64,000 nucleotides of DNA from Nothopassalora personata. Lineage: Eukaryota; Ascomycota; Dothideomycetes; Mycosphaerellales; Mycosphaerellaceae. Position numbers and translations under genes: made by a program. How positions within the stretch are numbered: the first letter of the stretch is position 1; every line of letters starts with the position of its first letter. The notes under the pieces are model-generated. The model was not told the DNA's origin, made no database searches, and saw only the letters and a program-made list of their open reading frames with translations. Location: assembly GCA_033816765.1 (NCBI GenBank), contig CM066290.1:3534001-3598000 (forward strand), read 5' to 3'. Shown in pieces: positions 1 to 11,175 of this stretch.

Positions 1-1238
1 TTGGAGGATTGTGACTGCAGGGTAGCGGGACGGGAGGAATCGAGTCGAGTGTTGCCGTTGGGCAGGCCCGCCATCAGTGGCAAGGCCGGGGGTTGGTTTG
101 GGTAGCAATGTGCGTATGCTGCGTCGATAGCCGTGTCACGAGCAGATGCCCATTGGGATGGGTGCGTCGTGCGCACGCAGGAGCAGAAGCCGCAGTTGTA
201 ACCAGTAAGCGCGTGCGAGCGAGTGAGGAAAGCGGTGCTGGATGTTCCCAAGAACCCGGTGCTGCGCTGTGCACTGTTGTTTCCAACGACGTCGTGCCGG
301 TGCCGGTGGCGATGCGTGGAGAGGAGAGGGGTACTGGACGTGCTGTTGGACAGCAGACGTGTGCGAGGGAAAGGATAGAATAGCAAAAGGTCCACGACGG
401 CACGCTCGTTCACAACTAGCGCCAATCGCGCTCGTACTGCCGCTGCCGACAGACTTTCGACGTTCGACTTTTCAGCTTCTTCTCTGTCTGTTGCAAAGGC
501 GGGGGTGTCGCGGCGGTCAGTCGAGCATGCTGCTGCGTACAGTCAAGAAGCCCACCTGCACCACGAGATGTCGTTCTGCGCGGACCAAGCCTCGCGAGGC
601 CGGGATAGACAATAGAACTAGAGGTACGGCACGCCAAATCCATAGATATACGACACCGTATGTACATGCGTTGAATCATCAATCATACACGCCCCCCCCC
701 CCAGTCATCAATCCTCACGTTCAGCAGGCGATGCTACGCGCCAGTCCGATCACGCCATGCACATTAACAAGGTACTCGTCGTGCTACTGTACTCCAATTC
801 TCATGTGAAGCCCATCACCACCCGAAACAGGGGTGCACTATATTCTCAAGCCCGTTCTCGCAGCTGTCTTCGATTACCTCAATTTACGTGAAACGCTTGC
901 TCAGGAGAACAGCTCCTGCTACTCGGCACGGAAACACGGCCACCAGCAATGCACGAATTACTGCAATCGATCCCGTCTGCCTCGTCTTTGCACACCGAGA
1001 CTTGTTGTGCCTCGCGCGTGGCTGCTGACATGCACGTGGAACACGATCCAGCTCAAAAGGGAAATAAAGGCGCTGCATCCGGGCTGACTGGGCTGACCCA
1101 GAACTATATCAAGGTGTAAATACTTTGGCCACTCTGTAAAGCCTGCCTCGCTTCGTGCTACACTCAGCGCTGCACACAGTCAGCCAGATCCAACCGCGCG
1201 AGAGACGGAGCCCCCGACGGGCTGCATCGCAAGTCGAC
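1..1238. other. Intergenic, no supported gene
   Basis: Several short open frames exist on both strands, but none shows a recognisable domain, a convincing start context or splice structure. A homopolymeric C run lies near 691-702. I see nothing else in this stretch. Confidence 0.5.
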
Positions 1239-1920
1239 CTAGAACTTGCACAGTGCCTGCAAGCTCTCCTTCGTCTTTCCATTGTACTCTTTCACCAGCT
1301 TCGAAATTTCTTTGAACGCCGGGATTCCAGCGTCGCCCATGCACTCGTAGAGGAAGCTTTCCGAGCTGGTCACGACAGCACCTTCAGCCCTGAGTCGAGC
1401 CAACGCAATGGGGATCTCCTGAGGATTGCAGCTGGACACACCGTCCGCGATAACATACACCTTATGCCCTTCCCGCAGCAGATCTAACGTCGTTTGTGTC
1501 ACACAGATGTGTGATTCAATGCCAACGATCACACACTCCCGCTTCTCACTACCAAGCTCTTTGAACGCATTCTGCACCTCCGGCGTCCACATGGAAAAGG
1601 CGCTCTTGTCTGCATGTACCTTGGTCTGGATCCCATCTGGACTGTCCAAACCAAGCTCAGGACATGTTTCACCGAGCTTGCCACGCAGCTGGGTGGTAGC
1701 GATGACGGGCATGTGCAATGCCTGACTTGCTTTCAACAACTTTTGGGTTGTCGCAGTGACTCTAGCGAATTCGTATATTGCTCCTCGGAACTTCTCCTGG
1801 AGATCGCAAATGCTGCACAGGATGATCAGTGCGATGTAGGAGTAAGAGGAGGAATACTGCCATACAAAAGAGTCGGCCTCACTGGACGCGGGTCAGTCGT
1901 GCTCTTCTACGGAGTTGCAT
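1239..1920 (-). CDS. Isochorismatase-family cysteine hydrolase
   Basis: The main exon (1812-1239) encodes a compact hydrolase of the isochorismatase/nicotinamidase superfamily. Seen in the sequence: an Asp-bearing strand motif ICDLQEKF, a Lys in QLRGKLG, and the nucleophile motif GIESHICV. Together these supply the family's Asp-Lys-Cys triad. The model has two exons: exon 1 at 1920-1883, a 70-bp GT-AG intron at 1882-1813, then exon 2, giving about 203 residues, which is the usual length for small fungal members. Exon 1 gives a Lys/Arg-rich start and is less certain than the body. Known members cleave C-N or ether bonds of small metabolites, and the substrate cannot be told here. There is no targeting signal, so it is probably cytosolic. 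Confidence 0.8.
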
Positions 1921-2039
1921 GCGTTGCAGATACCCAATCGACACGCGGGACCCGCCATCGTGAATCAGTAAGTAGTTCTTACTTGGTTCTTACAGGTCTT
2001 GTATCCTCTCGCAGCTCAGCAGTACTTGTGAGAATCTGA

Positions 2040-3600
2040 AGAGGATCCAACTCAGCACACTATGCATGCCCGCGCTTAACCCCCACATGCTGGCCGACAT
2101 TTAAACCGCTCCTTCCGTGCGGCGCGATGACGTTGACAGAACTCAACCCCAATATAGTTGGGATACCACAGTACCATATCATGCACATTGGATACCAAAA
2201 CCTAACTAACTGCTGAAGCCATAGGGCACTTCCAACATGTGCTCTTCCCCCTTCACTGAGCCGCTGATTAGGTACTAAATGGTACCTCTGATGGCCCGAA
2301 CCAATCACGAGACTCTGTCGTGTTGTAATTAGGTATTTGACGAGTACAAGCTTCCAGATTGAAACGATAGGGTGGATCAGTAACCCTCATGAATTGCCAC
2401 AAGGTGGAAGACTATCTGGCTACAGAAAACAGTGTGATATAGTGTGTGTGTGCCAAGTCCTGACTAACATGGCCCTTGGTCACCTGATTCACAACATGTC
2501 GTCCGCCTAGGCACAAAAGGTTGACGAGTAGCAGACCACATAGACAGCATTATCTTTCGATCCTCTTGGATTGCGTTCCTTTGTCTGAGTTCTCGCAGAA
2601 TAACATACCTTCATGACCATACTCGGTCAGGTCAGCTCAACGGTTGGTGTTCCTCATGGTGCGTGAACTGAGTTGTGCTCGAGAAGACCCACGATGGGCC
2701 GCAATTCGCATGTGCAAGAGTCCTCATACATTCGAGAATGAAAATAGCTCAGAGCACTCATCGACCAGCGAGCGATATGCAGACACTGTAAGCCTCATAC
2801 ACACACACACACACACACTGATCTCTGCCACACGTCCCGGATTCGGGCTCTGACACATGCTCGCGACGTCCGCACGTGCATCCGCCTCTGCAACTCGTTC
2901 AAATCTGCACTGCACAGATGACTGCAGATCCCAACCGTGAGACACCTTCAGGTGGAAAGGTAGAGCCAACGACCGCAGCTGTGACACCAGGGGCTACTGT
3001 CCAGGCAGAAGCGCAACGACGTGAAAGCCTACCAGGATGCGTTGATCAGATACAACGATCGTCCGTCGAGCGGGCGAGGAGGTCCCTGGAGCTGAAGGAA
3101 CTTCAGCAGCAACCGGTACGGCGCGAAGGCGAGATCGAGAGCACCCCTACTTGGGGTGACATTGACGTTACTAATGTGGACTGCGAGGAATAGTTAGCGG
3201 AGGTTGGCATCACAAGTGGAAGAACAGTAGCATTGTGTCCAAATGCCGTTTGGTTGTGTCAACAGAAAAGCCTCGCTCAGAAAACAAGATCCTTGCATGA
3301 GACTCCGCGCAGAGAATGAGAGTGGCGTGAAACAGCACTGGTAGAGTCGGGTATTCTCATTCGAAACAATTCAGCTGTAATGCCTCTTCTACGCATGACC
3401 TCTGAATGCCACCTTCCTCTTCGTGCGCCGCTCCTGTTTCCAATGACTCTCCCCCACAACCACAAATGCACGCTGCGTCTCTCGTAACGTTATAATTCTC
3501 TGTATCTCCCACGAAACACCTTTTGCTACTCCACCTATAAGCTCAAGCTCCATCCCCCTGAATCCCCTCACACCGATCCCCATGCTTCGATCGCCCATGT
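2040..3600. other. Intergenic with a CA microsatellite
   Basis: There is no gene I can name. A (CA)n microsatellite lies around 2797-2819. A frame at 2918-3193 starting MTADPNRETPSGGK could encode a 91-residue polar, Glu/Arg-rich protein. It has no recognisable domain and may be chance. Confidence 0.4.
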
Positions 3601-3601
3601 T

Positions 3602-4125
3602 CTACGCACCGTCACCCCAAATCCCAACCACGCCCATCACGAAGCCCAAGCCCGCGACCCCCGTTCTCACAAACTCAACCGTCTGCTGCCCTCTCGCCCT
3701 CCTCTCCACCTCCTCACCATTAACATCCCCACCATCCTCAATCGCCACACTCTGCTTTGCGCCGGACTCCATAAGCAGATTCAGCCCGCCACTGATAACC
3801 GCCACAGCACCAGTCCAGAGGAGGTACGGGTGCCTGATTCGCGAGGGAGAGAGGTAGAAGGCGAGGAAGAAGGATGCGGCGGATATGCTTGATAGCGTCT
3901 GTGTGTGGAGCGTCGCGAGGCGGGTTGTTTGCGAGAGGGTGTAAGAGGCGGGTTTTGCGCTCGGCAGAGTGAGGAGTGCGGGGAGCGAGAGGGAGGAGAG
4001 CGTGTAGGAGACGCCCTGGAGGGGTGTTAGTGGCGTTGTGTAGGCTATGGGTTGGGGAGGTGTACCGTTAGGAGGCCCAAGGTGGAGACGCCGATGACCT
4101 TGCACAGGCCGATCGAGGAGGGCAT
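3602..4125 (-). CDS. Atg33-like mitophagy/outer mitochondrial membrane protein
   Basis: Two exons: 4125-4066 (20 codons, starting MPSSIGLCKVIGVSTLGLLT) and 4015-3602, separated by a 50-bp GT-AG intron. The joined product is about 157 residues. It contains the conserved stretch of fungal Atg33-like proteins, GVSYTLSSLSLPALLTLPSA, and then hydrophobic segments SAASFFLAFYLSP, YLLWTGAVAVISGGLNLLM and GVAGLGFVMGVVGIWG, which look like transmembrane helices. Yeast Atg33 is a small outer-membrane protein needed for some forms of mitophagy. Filamentous-fungal relatives share the N-terminal signature. The intermediate loop is Glu/Arg-rich. The function is inferred from this family resemblance only. 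Confidence 0.75.
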
Positions 4126-4609
4126 TGTGGTGGTGTTGTCGCTGTGTTTTGCTAGAAGATGCTTATGAGTCTTCGAGGTGGACTGGTCGGTAGTTGAGCC
4201 GGTGTTATCGATGATGGTACAGCGTTTGCCCCAGTCGCCAACCTGCAGGGAGCGTGAGAGCTAGTCAGCAACCTCGGACATGGAAACACCGACGACTATT
4301 CATCATTGTTCACTAAACACATCACTACAGCTACAGTATTCGATATCTACCGTACCACCGCGCGTAAGTAGAAGGTCCCTTCGCTCTCTTGTACTCATAC
4401 ACCACGTTAGCCTCGGATATCTTGTTGCCATCTGACACGGCGGCGGCTACGGTAATACGGCCGTACAGCAACTCGCAAGACGGTTCGGCGATCTACTGAA
4501 AGAGTATCTCAAGAGACTGCCATTGCCCTCGAGACGACATCTCCGCCCATCCCGCCTACTTCATCGCCGCCTGTCCTCAGCCCAGGCAGCCACCCCATCC
4601 ACTGCGATC
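4126..4609. promoter_or_regulatory. Divergent intergenic region between Atg33-like and dienoyl-CoA reductase genes
   Basis: The two genes point away from each other, so this stretch should contain both promoters. I could not assign TATA boxes or operators with confidence. An upstream in-frame ATG at 4523 belongs to a possible extended form of the reductase. Confidence 0.3.
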
Positions 4610-5566
4610 ATGCCCGTTCCACGCGAAGAGTTCATCTCCAACGTCTGGAAAGACGACATCTTCAAAGACAAAGTCCTCTTCTGCACTGGCGGTGCAGGCA
4701 CCATCTGTAGCATTCAGGTCCGCGCCTTCGTCGCTCTTGGTGGAAACGCCTACATCATCGGCCGAAATGTAGAAAAGACAGAACGTATGGCAAAGGATAT
4801 CGAAACAGCTCGGTCCGGCTCTCGCTGCATTGGCCAAGGAAACGTTGACGTGCGAAATGCAGTTGCGTTGAAGGAGGCGGCAGACAAATGTGCAAGAGAG
4901 CTGGGTAGTATCGATTTCGCTATTGCAGGTGCAGCGGGCAATTTCCTGGCGCCAATGAGCCAGTTATCAGCGAATGCATTCCGGACAGTGATGGAAATTG
5001 ATACACTAGGGTCATACCATACTGCAAAAGCAGTCCTACCTTACTTGGTAGAGTCAGCGAAAAAGTATGGCAATACCGGGAAACACCAACCAAAAGGCAC
5101 CGGTGGTCGAATGATCTTTATATCCGCCTCGTTCCACTACAAAGGGTTTCCTCTCCAAGCGCACGTGGCAGCGGCTAAAGCAGCGGTAGACCAAATCTCC
5201 CACAGCGTAGCAATCGAATACGGCCCCTACGGCATAACTTCTAATGTCGTCACACCTGGTCCGATCGCAAACACGGAAGGTATGGAACGGCTAGCAAAAC
5301 AAGACGCCGAGTCTGCCAGGGAGAGCAAAAAGAATATTCCTGTGGGAAGGTGGGGCGAGGTCAAGGAGATCGCGGATGCCACGGTGTATCTCTTCTCAGA
5401 AGCGGGGAGCTATGTGAATGGAAACGTCCTGGTGGTGGATGGAGGTCAGTGGAGGACGACTGGCACGAGTGAGGGCCAGGGATGGAAGTATCCTGACTTT
5501 ATTCTGTCTGGGGCGCCGGTGGACGGTGTGAAGAGTGGGAGGAAGGGAGAGGGGTCGAAGCTGTAG
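4523..5566 (+). CDS. Peroxisomal 2,4-dienoyl-CoA reductase (SDR family)
   Basis: This short-chain dehydrogenase reduces 2,4-dienoyl-CoA with NADPH so that polyunsaturated fatty acids can enter beta-oxidation. From the internal ATG at 4610, which is the usual family start (MPVPREEF), the protein is 318 residues. It carries the cofactor loop TGGAGTIC, the family motif GAAGNFLAP, the active-site region ISASFHYKGF with AAAKAAVDQ, and VVDGGQW near the end. It stops in Ser-Lys-Leu, a canonical type 1 peroxisomal signal. The frame stays open from an ATG at 4523, adding 29 residues that are rich in Arg, Leu and Ser with no acidic residue, like a mitochondrial presequence. Use of that start is inference. 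No intron is needed. Sps19 of yeast is the nearest well-known relative. Confidence 0.9.
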   Translation: MPSRRHLRPSRLLHRRLSSAQAATPSTAIMPVPREEFISNVWKDDIFKDKVLFCTGGAGTICSIQVRAFVALGGNAYIIGRNVEKTERMAKDIETARSGSRCIGQGNVDVRNAVALKEAADKCARELGSIDFAIAGAAGNFLAPMSQLSANAFRTVMEIDTLGSYHTAKAVLPYLVESAKKYGNTGKHQPKGTGGRMIFISASFHYKGFPLQAHVAAAKAAVDQISHSVAIEYGPYGITSNVVTPGPIANTEGMERLAKQDAESARESKKNIPVGRWGEVKEIADATVYLFSEAGSYVNGNVLVVDGGQWRTTGTSEGQGWKYPDFILSGAPVDGVKSGRKGEGSKL

Positions 5567-6830
5567 CATTGATTCCTCTGAAATGTAGCTGTGACGATTG
5601 CTGTGTCAGGAAGCGCTTGTAGATCAGGCAGTGGCGGAATGTGCCACGACCCATGAAGGTACTGGTTTCAATTTGACAATTGCTCTAGTACGTAACGCAT
5701 TGTGGTTTCTACCGAGCTACGTGAAACTGACTGGAGTGACAGCTTGCGTAGGCCCGAGCGAGTGTCTGGGCAAGAAGGATGAGGTTGACTAGAACTTTCA
5801 AGGTGATGTTTGTTGAATGGTGGTTTGGCTAGGAAAATGAAGATTGAAGTGGAGGACAATTGTAAGCCAGAGGGGGTTTGGGAGTATTTCTACTTGAGAT
5901 GCATTTGCTGTGCAGCGGATGCTGTACTTGACTGTGATACATTGTTGGAGTCAAGACATCGTGCTGTCGCTTTAGAGAAGGGTGGCCTGGCTATGGTGCT
6001 TATGCGCATATCAAACTCAGGCGCGGCTCGGAATCTTAAGCAGCTTGAGTGCGTGTTTGATTTCATCCAGACTGCCTAAGGCTGATGGCTCCCTGGCTGA
6101 TGACATGCTTAAACCCAACGATACAGCCTCGGATCCCTGCTACGTCAAAGCGGATGGATTTGTATACTCGGACCCATGGCAAAAGTTGATATGCTGTTAC
6201 ATACATTATGCGGACTTGTGATGTCGCTCTTCGCTCAATTGATGTTTGAAGCCTGACTGCCATGCAGATGTCAAGGTGACTCGGTGGGTGCTGTTTGATC
6301 AAAGCCCACCCTTTCTCTTGTGCGCTTCGGTAGAGCTCTATCGTGCACCACAATACAGACGTCACCACAATAGGTATAGGTTCGTCAGACTTAGTGGCCT
6401 TCTTGCATTGGTGAGACTGAGAGTACGTACTCATAGCAGGCGAATTCGTCAGTGTCCAGAACAATAGCACTCAGCACGCATACGATCGATGCGTGGAATA
6501 CGATTGCCGAGGCATGGTGCTCGTCACAGTGGTCTGGAGGCCTTCGATGCTCCCGCAGCCTCTCAGATCAAGACACTATAGTGGTGCTCCAGCACTGCTA
6601 TCTAATTCTGGCTTGACAACCTTCGGAGGAAGCCTACAATGATCCTGTTGTCCGACGTGTCTACATCAGATCAAGCGTATGGCCAGTTTAATACTGGAGC
6701 AGCAGATGTAGCATCAATATTGTCCAATGTTCCACATGGTGTCTTGCAACCTTTTTTCCACTTCCAACAAGTATGGCCGTGTAGTGAAATTCGATCAGCA
6801 GCTGGCGTGGAAGTGTAGCTTTCGTCGCCC
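5567..6830. other. Intergenic, no supported gene
   Basis: Short frames on both strands lack domains and conserved features. I see no RNA gene or repeat here. Confidence 0.5.
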
Positions 6831-7598
6831 TCAAGTGCCGTGACTAGCTTCGACTCTTCCTTTCTTCCACCTCCATACACACCACTCGAACGGAGCTACA
6901 TCGTCCCATTTGTCAGGATCAGCGTCCTTTTGACCCTCTTCTATACACTCGAGACCAATGGCATCCAAATGTTCCCACAGGTCCCGAATGATATCGATGT
7001 ATGAGTGGCGCAAGACGTAGCAGAAGATGACCCTCGAGTCTGGCCCGGGTGCAAGCCATGAAGTGATGCTCCTGGTCAGGAGCTCGGGGTGGTCTTCAGC
7101 GTATACGGTGTCGGCTGCCAGGATGATCTGGGCCTTCGTCTCATGAGCATCGATAGTTTTTGCCTGTTCGCCAGCAAGCTGCAAGGCATCCGGCTGGAAC
7201 CAGTTCAGGATACCACATGATACAGAAGCTGAGCGATCTTGAAGTAGCTTATTGTTGACGGTGATATTGTGAGCGAGGCCTGGGATCAGAGGGGCAAGGT
7301 CTGTGGTGATTACCCCCTGCACCTGCCAGACTGCTGCAGCCGAAATGCCGACTAGACTTGTGCCAGCACCGAGCTCAAGGACGGGAATAGAGACAGAATC
7401 GCCCCTCCTCTGTGTCGCCTTGGCATGTCCCGCAATAGATGTCCATCTGTGCAACAGATTAGCAAGGACGAAGCTACTGCCCCATGTTGCCAGCGAGAGG
7501 TTCTCTGCTTTGAGACCTGGAGTCTCGCTGATTGCTACTTCTACAGAGGCACCTCGGTCATCTGCGTTGATGTTGAAGGTGCGGAGGGGTGGACTCAT
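6831..7598 (-). CDS. METTL21/EFM-type protein lysine methyltransferase
   Basis: A 255-residue seven-beta-strand methyltransferase of family 16. Seen: a Trp-Gly segment WGSSFVLAN (residues 39-47) preceding the fold, motif I VLELGAGTSLVG (73-84) that binds S-adenosylmethionine, an acidic residue at the end of the next strand (TTD, about 98-100), and LAADTVYAEDH (about 160-170) in the position of the family's DxxY substrate motif. Members methylate lysines of elongation factors and other translation proteins in the cytosol. The exact target is not deducible. It is a single exon with ATG in good position. The neighbouring Ecm15-like gene is divergent, about 220 bp away. Confidence 0.8.
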   Translation of the reverse strand: MSPPLRTFNINADDRGASVEVAISETPGLKAENLSLATWGSSFVLANLLHRWTSIAGHAKATQRRGDSVSIPVLELGAGTSLVGISAAAVWQVQGVITTDLAPLIPGLAHNITVNNKLLQDRSASVSCGILNWFQPDALQLAGEQAKTIDAHETKAQIILAADTVYAEDHPELLTRSITSWLAPGPDSRVIFCYVLRHSYIDIIRDLWEHLDAIGLECIEEGQKDADPDKWDDVAPFEWCVWRWKKGRVEASHGT

Positions 7599-7820
7599 GT
7601 CGAAAGTGCAGGGAAAGAAAGAGGAAGATAAAAGTTGAACTCGACGGTGGAAATTTGAGCAGATGACTGATCAAATCTTGATTGGTTCTTGCAGTGCTTG
7701 CGCTAAGCAATGACCTGAGCTTGTTAGAATCGTGTTATAAGCTGCCATCTCGACGTCACTTCTTTCGTGTTATCATGTTCGATGGAAACAAGTCCACAAC
7801 TTCGATATCTATTGCAGAAG

Positions 7821-8339
7821 ATGGCCGAAAGTGAACCACAGAAGTTGCCAACACCGGCGAGATGTACAGCCGGTACGGCCCCTCCAACCATGTCATGCCA
7901 TGAACGCTGACAACTTGTTGCTGTAAGACTTTTGCCTTGTGCCCATGGGCACTCCCACCGCGTCAGTCAGTAAGGAAGTCGCAGAAGTACAGAGACTACT
8001 GAAGAAGAGTGGAATAGAGTACCAGATGCATGCCGGTGGCACGACCCTTGGTATGCCATCCTGATTCACGCTCACTCTCGGGACCGCACTCACAAGCCTA
8101 CAGAAGGATCGTGGGACGAGGTCACCAAGATCATCGGTCAATGCCACTCTCTCCTGCATGCAAATGGCATTGTAAGGATACAAAGCGATGTTCGCATCGG
8201 CTCAAGAACAGACAAGAAGCAAGGCTTCAAGGACAAGGTGGCGGCTGTCGAGAAACTGCTCGCAAGCGATAACATCGTGGTCGAGGATGCAGAAATCACC
8301 TATGATCGCGATGCACCACCTGGCAGCAAGACATTGTGA
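7821..8339 (+). CDS. ECM15: Ecm15-like UPF0045/MTH1187-family protein
   Basis: Three exons (7821-7872, 7928-8050, 8104-8339) with GT-AG introns of 55 and 53 bp give a 136-residue protein. The splice is supported by continuous family sequence across both junctions: CTADFCLVPMGTPTASVSKE, then GTTLEGSWDEV, then IVRIQSDVRIGSRTDKKQGF. This small ferredoxin-like fold forms tetramers and is linked to thiamine or thiazole binding in bacteria. Yeast Ecm15 was named for cell-wall phenotypes. It is cytosolic with no signal peptide. The biochemical role in fungi is unsettled. Confidence 0.88.
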
Positions 8340-8960
8340 GCTTATCAGCCTATCAGTTCACATCAACTTGAGAACAGATTCCTCCCTCGCGGCATGATTG
8401 TATTGCTCCATTCAGGTCATGCCAGTCATTACCAAAAGCACTCACCGCCATAGCTTATCGCCACAGCAGAACTCATATTAAACCCGCATGATTCTGCCGA
8501 ACTACCAAGACTGCTCCAAGAACATGAGGAACGGAATGCATGGCAAACATTATCTCGTGCGCAACGCAGTGCACTTCATCGCACAAGCAACGGACGTGCA
8601 AAAACCATACGCGGTATTTGATCGCATGCCTCACACCGCAAGCACAATTTTCCGTGGTCACACTTCACACACAGCCAAGACTGCATTCGCGACAGTGAAG
8701 ACAAGTATGAGACACCACGAGTAGAAAGTGCTAGCCCATACCAAGAACCTGAAGAACAGCCTCTACCAACGCAGATCAGGCTACCTCCCAACATACTATG
8801 TCTAACCACCATATAACTGTGCCTAGACCTTCAGAGCCGGCGCTCTGCATCCAAGAAAAAGATCACCAGCAGAACCATCGCCACTCCATCACCACTCCTC
8901 AACCCACCAAGCATTTAGTTCGTCCCCCATCCTCCTCCCTACAAGCGAAACGAACATCTG
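8340..8960. other. Intergenic, no supported gene
   Basis: No recognisable coding domain, RNA gene or repeat. It may contain the unseen first exon of the small Cys-rich protein that follows. Confidence 0.4.
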
Positions 8961-8963
8961 ACC

Positions 8964-9216
8964 TCCGCCCAGCCCATCACCTCAAAAGAATTTCACCCTC
9001 CTCACCAGCATAGCCACCCTGCTATCCCTCGCAACAGCCACAGCAATTCCAGCTCCAGGAGCCGATGCTCAAAGCAGGTTTGGACCCATCGGCTTCCAAC
9101 GCTATTACTCCAGCTGGGGCAAAGACTGCTCGTACCAAGATGGGTACCACTGCACGGCGAATCGCGGTTGGCAGGGATGTAGAGGTTTCCAGGACTGTGG
9201 GAATGGAAGGATTTAA
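8964..9216 (+). CDS. Possible small secreted cysteine-rich protein (start unresolved)
   Basis: An open frame ending in TAA at 9214 reads through a hydrophobic, signal-peptide-like segment (FTLLTSIATLLSLATATA, then IPAPGADAQ). A compact domain of about 40 residues follows with four Cys (DCSYQDGYHC and GCRGFQDC) and several aromatic residues. No ATG lies in this frame before the upstream TGA, so the first Met must come from an upstream exon or the gene is broken. The layout (signal peptide, short pro-like part, Cys-rich mature part) is that of small secreted fungal proteins, sometimes effectors. No family is recognised. Confidence 0.45.
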
Positions 9217-9537
9217 TGCTGCTGTAGTAGCTCTGCTTAAGGTGAGTGAGTTGTACGAACGGAAGTGGGAGATGTGGCATGATCAATGCTGCAATGAGGA
9301 ATGTTGCCGATGGGAACTAGGGTGCAGCCGGATCGCAGTGCTTTGTCCTTGACTCGTCGTTAGCATAGTCTGCAAAACACAAAGAAGCATTATGTCAGGG
9401 CGAATGGAGCTGGGATTGCTGCAAGGCGAACAACTTTCTTCTTAGGCATATTGTTGGTAAAGGTATTCTGCAGAAAGTCCCCATTCGAAGGGCCGTGACC
9501 ACAACAGCCGAGCTCAGACGTAGTACTACGAGAGTCG

Positions 9538-11175
9538 CTACCTCTTTCCCGCGGCACTCGGAGGACGAGGACTTCCGGTTCCTTCACGTAGCTCGCGCTC
9601 TCGGGCAAGCTGCTCCTCGCTGAGACAACCAATCCTATTAAGAATGTCTTTGTGCTCGCCCAAGTTCAAGCCGCTGGAGATGCCTTTTGACTTCTTCCTC
9701 GTACTGCTGCTGCCTTTCCGCGTCGGCCATGTGACTTCGTCCGAGGTGGTTTCGACCTCGATGAATCGTGGTTCCTCGGCTTTGATGGGAACGTTGTGCT
9801 TTGAAGGTTGTGCTGGTCCATCTTCGATTTCTTCGTCCTCGCCTTCATCGTCACTTCGTGTGTCGTCTGCGCCTTGGCCGCGAAGCACGCGCATGACCAC
9901 CCGAATGATCATAACTAGCCACGCTAGAGTTATGCACTGCAGTGCCATAAGCAGACCCAGGAATGACCACCTTATGTTGGCGTTGAATGCAAATGTCTTT
10001 GCGTCCGGCTTCAGTAGTGGCTGCAGAAGGTTGTCCACAAGATTGTCCCCTCCTTGTGTAGATAGTTGCTTTCCAGTCTCGGTCGAGTACAGACCATAGT
10101 GCATCGTCTTCTCGTGAACATGCGCATATATGCTCCAGCAGATCGACAGGTAGCAGATGTGCCGTGCGAATACCCACGCGACCACGAAGAGACCAAATGC
10201 CGCATCGCAAGCTGTTTGCATATCGAGGTAGCGTAGGATCTTGGCAGCCGGGAAGATCAAATCGACAATATCCATCAGGACAAGAATGGCATTCCCGACG
10301 CGCCATTGTCTGTACCCGTAGCTACCGAGCATAAGCCCGCAGGTAACAAAGTGGTGCGTCAACATTTGATAATGATCTTTGCGCCTCTCCTCCAGATGTA
10401 TCACGACGATCTGCTGGATCCAGAATGCGAACTGTGTGAGATAGTACAGTTTCATGCCAGCGCCCAGAGTCAATCTTGGGAAGTCCCTCCAGAGGGAGAT
10501 CAACAAGCTCTCAACGTTGTTCAACTCTTTCGGCGTGTCTTGTACGAACAAGTACAAACCCCATGACCAGTAGATGGCGTAGTAGATCAACATGTACGCC
10601 TGCTCCGCGAACCTGACCTTGCCCTTCCTGCGAGCAATGCCACATCTCGTTGCCAGTGGGATGAGCACATAGTCCAGCATAAATGCTCTGATGCCTGTGA
10701 AGTAGACGACAAAGCTGGCTACGAAGTACATGTCGCGTGGTCCCTGGCTGTACTGTCCCTCGATGTGGGCTGGATAGGATAGCCGGAAGCATGCTTTTGT
10801 GATGTTCCGTAGCGAAGGGAACATGACGTGGCTCATCGTCAAGAGTAGTATAACGTTGAGTGACAGTCCCAGCTGATGCTGCATGGCGATCTTCCGGAAC
10901 CAGCTCCATATGCTCTCGTCGTCCTGTGTGCTCCATGTGCTCTTCCTCTTAGGCGGAGCGTAGTCGCCAGGGCTGGCGCACACGGCCATGTTTTCAAAGC
11001 GCACCTCGCGATGCATGTCTCGATGTGGTGGAGGTGTATTTCTCGGTTTCGGCGAGGGTGGACATTCGAGGGTGGGCGATGTTTTGGGCGGGATAGTCGA
11101 GGCGGTGGGGCTGGTAGTGGTGGTGGTGGTGGTGGTGGTGGATGCTGCTGCTAGGCGTGGTCCTTCCAGACCCAT
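9538..11175 (-). CDS. LAC1: Ceramide synthase, Lag1/Lac1 type (TLC domain)
   Basis: A single exon encodes 545 residues. The N-terminal 60 residues are low-complexity (a nine-Thr run encoded by the GGT-type repeat near 11115-11140, and Pro-rich). A TLC domain with about seven hydrophobic spans covers residues 100-430. The Lag motif begins at about residue 268 with HYQMLTHHFVT, including the catalytic His pair at 274-275, and continues to MDIVDLIFPAAK with the conserved Asp residues at about 302 and 305. The C-terminal tail is very acidic and then basic. The enzyme acylates sphingoid bases with very-long-chain or long-chain acyl-CoA in the ER membrane. Acidic C-terminal stretches in yeast Lac1/Lag1 carry CK2 sites, so regulation there is possible. 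Which of the usual two fungal paralogues this is cannot be told. Confidence 0.92.
   Translation of the reverse strand: MGLEGPRLAAASTTTTTTTTTSPTASTIPPKTSPTLECPPSPKPRNTPPPHRDMHREVRFENMAVCASPGDYAPPKRKSTWSTQDDESIWSWFRKIAMQHQLGLSLNVILLLTMSHVMFPSLRNITKACFRLSYPAHIEGQYSQGPRDMYFVASFVVYFTGIRAFMLDYVLIPLATRCGIARRKGKVRFAEQAYMLIYYAIYWSWGLYLFVQDTPKELNNVESLLISLWRDFPRLTLGAGMKLYYLTQFAFWIQQIVVIHLEERRKDHYQMLTHHFVTCGLMLGSYGYRQWRVGNAILVLMDIVDLIFPAAKILRYLDMQTACDAAFGLFVVAWVFARHICYLSICWSIYAHVHEKTMHYGLYSTETGKQLSTQGGDNLVDNLLQPLLKPDAKTFAFNANIRWSFLGLLMALQCITLAWLVMIIRVVMRVLRGQGADDTRSDDEGEDEEIEDGPAQPSKHNVPIKAEEPRFIEVETTSDEVTWPTRKGSSSTRKKSKGISSGLNLGEHKDILNRIGCLSEEQLARERELREGTGSPRPPSAAGKR

Noticed and set aside
9644..10566. 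Plus-strand frames opposite the ceramide synthase
   Set aside because: They overlap a well-supported gene and have no features of their own.
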